A stretch of 64,000 nucleotides of DNA from assembly GCA_003313425.1 (NCBI GenBank), contig NHZP01000013.1, positions 930,001 to 994,000 of the forward strand, written 5' to 3'. Below the pieces are notes generated by a model that was not told the DNA's origin, did not search any database, and was given only the letters and a program-made list of their open reading frames with translations. This document shows positions 57,952 through 64,000 of this stretch, piece by piece (position 1 is the stretch's first letter; the number at the start of each line of letters is the position of its first letter). A program made the translations under genes and the position numbers. Source of the DNA: Pseudopyrenochaeta lycopersici (Eukaryota; Ascomycota; Dothideomycetes; Pleosporales; Pseudopyrenochaetaceae).

Positions 57952-60507
57952 CTTTGGGTACGAATGATGGATCGAGCAGATTGTCTTGAGGTCCTACAAT
58001 AGTCGTCCATACCTGACAATATATACTTCTCCATTTCTACTATGATCGGCAATTGCTTTCTAGAAACTTGACGAGTTACCGTCGACCAGGTTGATGCTTC
58101 CGTGCCGAAGATTTTCCGCCCCGAATGCGGAGATGTCTCCAGGGCGCGAGGCGTTATCCTAGTGGGTTGAGAAGCATCGCCAAGATGGTCGTTTGAATCT
58201 TGCATGTGCCGCGGTAGGTGGCTGCGGAGTATTCGGACGTTGCAACAGGAGGATTTAGTTGTTCGAAGTCGATCAACGAAGATGTAGGATGAGTAAAGTG
58301 CGGAGTGTCAGCACTCTGTGACCACATGGCGACGGTCTTCAAAGCGATCAGCGAGTTCCCACGTACCTGGGAAACGTCCACGAGGGTCTCCTGATGCTTG
58401 AGCATCCCAAAAGCCACTGCCAAGACTATCCGCAAGCCCCCAACGTATCTACCGTAAAAAATCGAACTGCGGGGAAACAGCATTTACTATGACAACGCTT
58501 TACTACTTAGTAGTATCAAATCTTGCTTTTATATGACAAAGTGGGTTTGGTTAGAATTGAGGAGCTGAAGTAACGTCCCGGAAGTTTCACCGACATCGTC
58601 ACGAGGCTTGTGGTCAACAAAAATTTTTGGTCATGAATGGAAGTATCCGCGCTTTAGGTGATTTTTAGACAAACTAGATCTTGAAACGGTTGGCGCGGCT
58701 TCTCCAGTGTCGTCACTTTGTGAAGGGCGGCCGGTCCGGGCTCCACCCAGAAAGATCTCCTTCAAAGCTTCCCCGCGCCGAGGTTTAGCCTTGCTCGAGA
58801 TGGAGATTTGCGGGCCAATCATTTGACGATGAAAAGTTTTGTTTGTATGCAGGTGAGCACAGAATGGATTGCCGAAGTTCGACCTGAGAATGGGAAGGTG
58901 TCATGATGATCAGATCATCAAGTTTACAGCAAGGTCAGGTGGCTCTCAACAGGAGTTCATCACGGTTGTGCTTTCCCCACCTAAACTCCTCACCAGCTAT
59001 AAATTCGCTTCTTCGCATCTGCTGAGGAATCTCAGTTTTGGTCGGAGGACGGGGAAGTGAAGACCGCTCCGCTGTGTTCCCCTTGCATACAGATAATACA
59101 AACCGAAAACAAGGCTTGCCAGCCAAACCTACTTTCGCGATGACTTTACTAGCCAGTACTGATGAATATCAAGCGAACGCGAGACGACATGCTTCTTGGC
59201 TAAGCGAAGTTTGAGGCCTTCAATTTCATGCGTGTGGATTGCGGTTGCCTTGATTGCCGTTGGAATGAATGCAAGTCACAGTGTTGAATATCCTTGATAC
59301 TTTCTTGGGATTTTCAGCGAGATGAGTGTCCGAGACACCAAGCATGCCAAGCTCTGTGGAGAAGTTTTCTGAGCCCACACCGAGCGCTGCACACTTGCCT
59401 GTACCGTCAACAATGAGGTATGGTCTAGTACATAGTACAGCTGATATCCTAGAATCTAGCAAGATTGGGAAACGTAGCTGGCATCTCTCTTTCCATTGAA
59501 GATTGCTATAGAAAGACACACTTCAACGATCATATTCGATAGAACACGGATACAACGCCCTTTCATTGCGTTAAACACCCTCAAGGAGTTGAGTTAGTCT
59601 AAGCTATGGTAAATAATCCAATAAATATCTATCGATGATCCTAGAGCCCTTCACCTCAGTCGTGCATAAGCATTCGGATGGTTTTATACTTTGCTAGCCT
59701 CAATTTACATTTAGCTTGACATTAATGGACCATTGGCAATAAATGCCTGGGCTTCCGATAACGCTTGTGAACTTTTTTTAGCCGCCACAGTACGAGCAAT
59801 TGAGCTTTTGCTCAACAAGCTGATTTTTGTATAATGTCACCCACGTCAGGCCCAGTACCAATAAGAAGCTTCACGCAAACCACAAAAACGTGAAGCCATA
59901 TCGAGCACATGATCTCGATTCTATCATTAAACTTCATATATTTGCACGCAAGTATTGTAGCAATTAGGCATTCTACACAAGAGCCATTGTGGGCGGACCG
60001 TGGTAAATAGAAAGATGGAGCTTATGAATGGTCTTCATGAAGATGGCATGAATGTTTAAAGCAAATGGTATGGTTCAGTGGCCATTGCCGGATCGAGATC
60101 ACGCCCTGTTTGCGGCTACTTCAGATCAGTACGATATACAATGCTCGCCAGATCATTGGGTTCGACATTAATTCCTAACTTCGACATGACTCTTGGGAAA
60201 CACATCCATAGAACCCAACATCACGTACAGTGTCACGGCTGTGGTAGATTTTCCGGTACAAAGTCCACTTCGGGGCACATCATACACGTATAAAGGTACA
60301 GCAGTAGCTTAAAGCGTTCGATGTTTCATATTTACACAACATGACCAGGAAGATATGAGTTGGATCATTGTATTGCAAATTGCTGCCAAGTTGATCCTCC
60401 ATAATCGCCAAAGCGCACTAGCCTCCAGTTTCAAGATCCTCTTAACAACCGTTTTAATTGCGCTTGATATGAAGCAGCAAAGTCTTTTATAACTTAATGT
60501 TACGGTA

Positions 60508-60643
60508 GAAGACGTGAAGACGTGAAGACGTGAAGACGTGAAGACGTGAAGACGTGAAGACGTGAAGACGTGAAGACGTGAAGACGTGAAGACGTGAAGA
60601 CGTGAAGACGTGAAGACGTGAAGACGTGAAGACGTGAAGACGT
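60508..60643. repeat. Perfect 17-copy tandem array of the octamer GAAGACGT
   Basis: Seventeen uninterrupted identical 8-bp units (136 bp). The unit contains ACGT and overlapping copies create GACGTGAAGACG, with CACGTC on the other strand. No coding frame supports it as protein. Perfect identity suggests recent expansion and a length-variable locus. It is flanked by non-repetitive DNA. Confidence 0.97.
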
Positions 60644-61203
60644 AAAGGGCGTAACTAACCGGGCAATGGAATTGCATTTTGAGCCTGCCCCATTCTCGAA
60701 GTGGCGAAGGGTCTCTAAAACGGATCATCGTCTAAGGGCAGTCCATTCTAGCACAACTATTTCGATCGCATTGCAAGACTACTGCATGAACCTGGCCTAA
60801 AGGGTCTCCTTTCGCTTTATGCTTACAGTTCGCAACGACATCTTACCTGAGGATGCCTAGGAAGATAAGATATTGCTTCGTCTTTCGACGCAAAGGAGCC
60901 AGGCCACACATTTTCGTTTTAAGACAAAAGGACCCGACAAGCAAAACTTGTAAAAATGAAGCCATCGATTTTTCAACATTTAAGCACCGCTTTGTGTTAG
61001 TAGCGAAGATATGGGAGGCATCCTGCAGTATTCGAAACCATCGTCCAAAAGTATGGAGTTCATCCAGATAGTTGTCAATGGCAGCCGAAATGTAGATATT
61101 TGGAAGTTTAATTCCACAACTCGAGAGGCGTCGTCCAATTGCCGATGAAGGAGGTCGCACCGTAGCTTCCAACCTTGGATCATTATCCATCATATAAATA
61201 CGA

Positions 61204-61234
61204 AGTACGAGTTTCTTATCTTGGAACTCGTATT
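61204..61234. repeat. Imperfect hairpin, 12-bp arms and 7-nt loop
   Basis: Arms around TACGAGTTTC and GGAACTCGTA pair at 10 of 12 positions, with two G-T wobbles. It is in gene-free DNA with no known role. Confidence 0.6.
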
Positions 61235-64000
61235 CAGATATGAACTAGCCTCCACAACGTGGCGTGCCGAAACCACTATATAACAACGTTGTAGATTAAA
61301 TGTATGAAATACTAGTAAACCACTCTGCGTATGCGAGAGGACGGTCTATGATGCTTTTGTGAGTAGTCTTATTGTGTGATTGTGATGTGCGTTTTGCAGT
61401 GTAGATACGAGCGCCTCCATTATCTAGCTGCTCCGTACCTGGCCGTGTTTGCGAATCGGATGAGGTTCTCAACGCCAACCGTCTATGAGGGATGGAAGGG
61501 CCTACCGCCAAATTTCGCTTCCCCGAGCGCTGCATCATGGTTGCTATCTTTATATAAACGCTAGGGACTAGTGATGGGGACTAGAATCTGGTTGCAAATT
61601 ATCGGTAGCGACGTACCCGTCGACCCGGAATGCATAAGGGCCTAGTGGTGTCTCCATAGTATCGCAGTGCGATATGTAGGGGATGAGTGCCAGGTTAGGG
61701 CAAGTCCATGTGCCATGGTTGGTGGTCTTCCAGACGGACAAAGTTTCTTGGCGATATCTTGTGCGTCCGCGGGTAAGTACAGTAGGTAAATGAGCCACTG
61801 CTTATCGTATCAGTAGCCTGCGGATCTATGTGAGAACACACAACTCAGTGATGCGAAATGAGTGTCAGGGATCTTGCGTGAGGAATGCTAGAAATCTGAG
61901 TAGCCGATTAAGGTCTAGAGCACCCACACACGACAATCTAATATCATAGCAGCCACTATAGTGGAGGTTTTGGTTTGGATTGAAGTCTAGGCCAAGTTAA
62001 TCTTTTGCATCATCATAAGCTAGACATACGATATTTTCCAATCTAAGGCAGATAGGTCGAGGGAACAACAGTCGCTCCAGCAGATTGTGACGACAGTTAA
62101 AGTGAACAAATTTTGCGAAATGCGGCACCACTCACCAGATAAATTTACAAACACGCGATGAACGCCAATATTGATGTCCGAGGTAGACGCCAGAGTAGAT
62201 CTGAGAGGATGTCTTTGGCGTGGAGTACGGGGCAACGATAGTCATACACAGTGTAGCAAGGCTCCGTTTCGAAGGAACACTGAATGGTAGTTCGACTCCC
62301 ACAATGACACTTACGTCACGCCCGTCCAACAGTCTACTCCTTATGCTGTAGGCATCCAAACATCAGCAATAACGGTTGTGCGCATTGCAGCCAGCATCTT
62401 TAGCAGACATTCATCATATGTCAAATCCCTAGCAGTACCACTTCTGTAACATAGACTATTGTAGCTCTTGTTCCTTGCAAACTCAGCTCGGCCCATCACT
62501 ATAAGTAACAAGATATGGTCTTCTTTTCATGCCGTGGAATGGCAAAGGCAACGTCACATATTGCAACACTATCTGCAATCAACAGCCTATTTCTTTGCCG
62601 CTTGCGCTGTGGGATCGCTTGAATCGCTGAAATGATTGATCGTGTTCGGGTGGAGGAACAGGTTGGATACAATATGTTCTTTGCGTACTGAGCTGTGACA
62701 TCGGTGTATAGTACGAGCGACCTAGATATGCTGGACCTGAGTATTGGCTTGTACCCATCGCTTTGTCATCCATATTCCTCGCTCGAGTTCATTTCAAAGC
62801 CGTGTTGCTCTTACATAGCCAATGATACTGAAACGTTAGTTTTGTGTCAACAATATCTTCCCCAGTTCACGCAATATCAGATATTTGTTACAGTCAGCTT
62901 GGAAAGCGGGGTGGATAGGTCGGATTGTATACTGCCGATGTTAAGGATCATGGGTTCGCGTGGAACAAAGCATCGGTAGAGAAAGGTGACGGCTCTTTAA
63001 CGAGAGGGATGCGTTGGTGTGCCCATTCCTTGCTCGTCTTGACTCGGCATATGTTTCTACGTGAAAAATTGTATCAACATCCGCGTTAGAAATTTTGCGC
63101 TGAGCAATGTCACCCGTCGTCCTAGCCATGCGCCGCAAAGCCAGAGCCATGCATGAAAATGCTTAGCTTCTTGCGGCCAAGGGTATATCATCCAAATGGA
63201 CTTGATTATCATTGAATGCTTTGCGTTTTGCCTGCTCTCGGACGCGCCGTCCGTATGACAGGGCGAAAAAAATTAAATGCATCACGAAGCATGATGGTGG
63301 TATGGTGAAGCTAGCTTCGGAGCTTACCACATGTAGAATGTGGTAGTCAAGATATAACGAAGGTGCATGCAATCCATGTTTGAGAGAGCAGCTAGTTCGT
63401 TTAGATTTTCTTGCTTTTATCGGTGGTGAAGCAGAGGATTGGAGAGACTATCTGAGGCAACCAGAATGCAGGGGGGCGTGTGAAGCTTCAGGCTGGGATG
63501 GGAGATGTGACGGTAGGGTGCAGCAGTTGGGGCAGTCTGGGTCCATGTCTGATGACTGCCTGCGCACAGTGCATTGCTCGACCGTTCTTTGGAGAGCTAT
63601 TCCAGACTCTTGAGAGATCATCTGCTTAGGCGGTGGGCTCGAGCCTTCCAAGCGCATGTTTAAGGCCGCTCCGTCCCCAATGAAGAGGTACTAAGGTTGT
63701 CGTCGTTTCACCGTTGTTGGCGCGAGAGGTGTAGCGAGAGGCATGATGGCGGCCTCCAACGATGAAGCCACCCGTGCACGTGATGAGCCACACAGCCTAT
63801 CAGCACCAGTCCAATACTAGGTGCCGGACAAAGTTCGCGCTAATTACGTCCTGCCTCTTGGCGCAGTGACTTTGGAGGAGCCACCACGGGCTCTGCGACC
63901 ATTTGCCCATGGTGGTGAGGGAATATGGAGTGGCCAGCTGCAGCAGCGAGGGGCAGGACATTGGCAATTGCTTGTCGATTCGTCTGCAACGCCCCCAATA

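Larger units (their letters stand above)
57952..64000. other. Six-kilobase gene-free region
   Basis: Only short open frames without domains. The first part is the GH3 promoter region. A GC-rich patch lies at about 58690-58800. Beyond this the sequence is moderately AT-rich, with an octamer array at 60508-60643 and a small hairpin at 61204-61234. No transposon protein is seen. It may be an accessory or repeat-derived interval running out of the window. Confidence 0.5.

Overview
This window looks like nuclear DNA of a filamentous ascomycete. Most genes carry short GT...AG introns (roughly 42-106 nt, usually with a CTAAC/CTGAC-like branch site). The gene set includes a HET-domain NLR, a Polycomb EED subunit, a purine permease of the UapC type, a fungal delta-9 desaturase fused to cytochrome b5, and an LCCL membrane protein. 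Protein style suggests Dothideomycetes, perhaps Pleosporales; this is inference, as no search was possible. I support 22 protein-coding genes and found no rRNA, convincing tRNA, CRISPR or intact transposon.

Layout. 1-6.5 kb: AT-rich flank with an intact HET-NACHT gene (minus strand). 6.5-21.5 kb: regulatory block with an orphan Cys/His protein, an 11-exon EED homologue, a two-PAS-domain protein, a cupredoxin-like membrane protein and a PHD-SET protein of the Set3 type. 21.5-31 kb: secreted carboxylesterase with a lectin-like N-terminus, long-chain acyl-CoA synthetase, Rkm5-type methyltransferase and tyrosyl-DNA phosphodiesterase. 31-44.8 kb: delta-9 desaturase, UapC-type permease, acyl-CoA-binding protein, galactose-1-phosphate uridylyltransferase, a Yip1-family Golgi protein and a Yrb2/RanBP3-type protein. 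46.8-58 kb: 3-ketoacyl-CoA reductase, ribosomal protein uS17, Erg28, LCCL protein, a four-helix membrane protein and a GH3 beta-glucosidase. 58-64 kb: no recognisable gene, but a perfect 17-copy octamer array.

Functional themes. Five genes between 24 and 50 kb handle acyl chains or sterols: FAA1, OLE1, ACBP, IFA38 and ERG28. Together they cover activation, desaturation, transport, elongation and the sterol C-4 demethylation scaffold, but they are interleaved with unrelated housekeeping genes, so this is not a biosynthetic cluster. EED and SET3, two chromatin regulators, lie within about 10 kb of each other. Several genes are divergent pairs sharing a short upstream region: IFA38/RPS11 (291 bp), GAL7/YIP4 (315 bp) and FAA1/RKM5 (606 bp).

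The splice models were made by hand. In every multi-exon gene the exon lengths sum to a multiple of three and the joins restore recognisable family sequence. The least certain points are the EED start, the orphan gene at 6.5-7.3 kb and the long RKM5 introns. I did not find a clearly new multi-gene system. The most unusual items are the lectin-like esterase with a tetra-arginine site between its two parts, the cupredoxin with a missing histidine ligand, two in-frame stop-free introns, and the octamer array.
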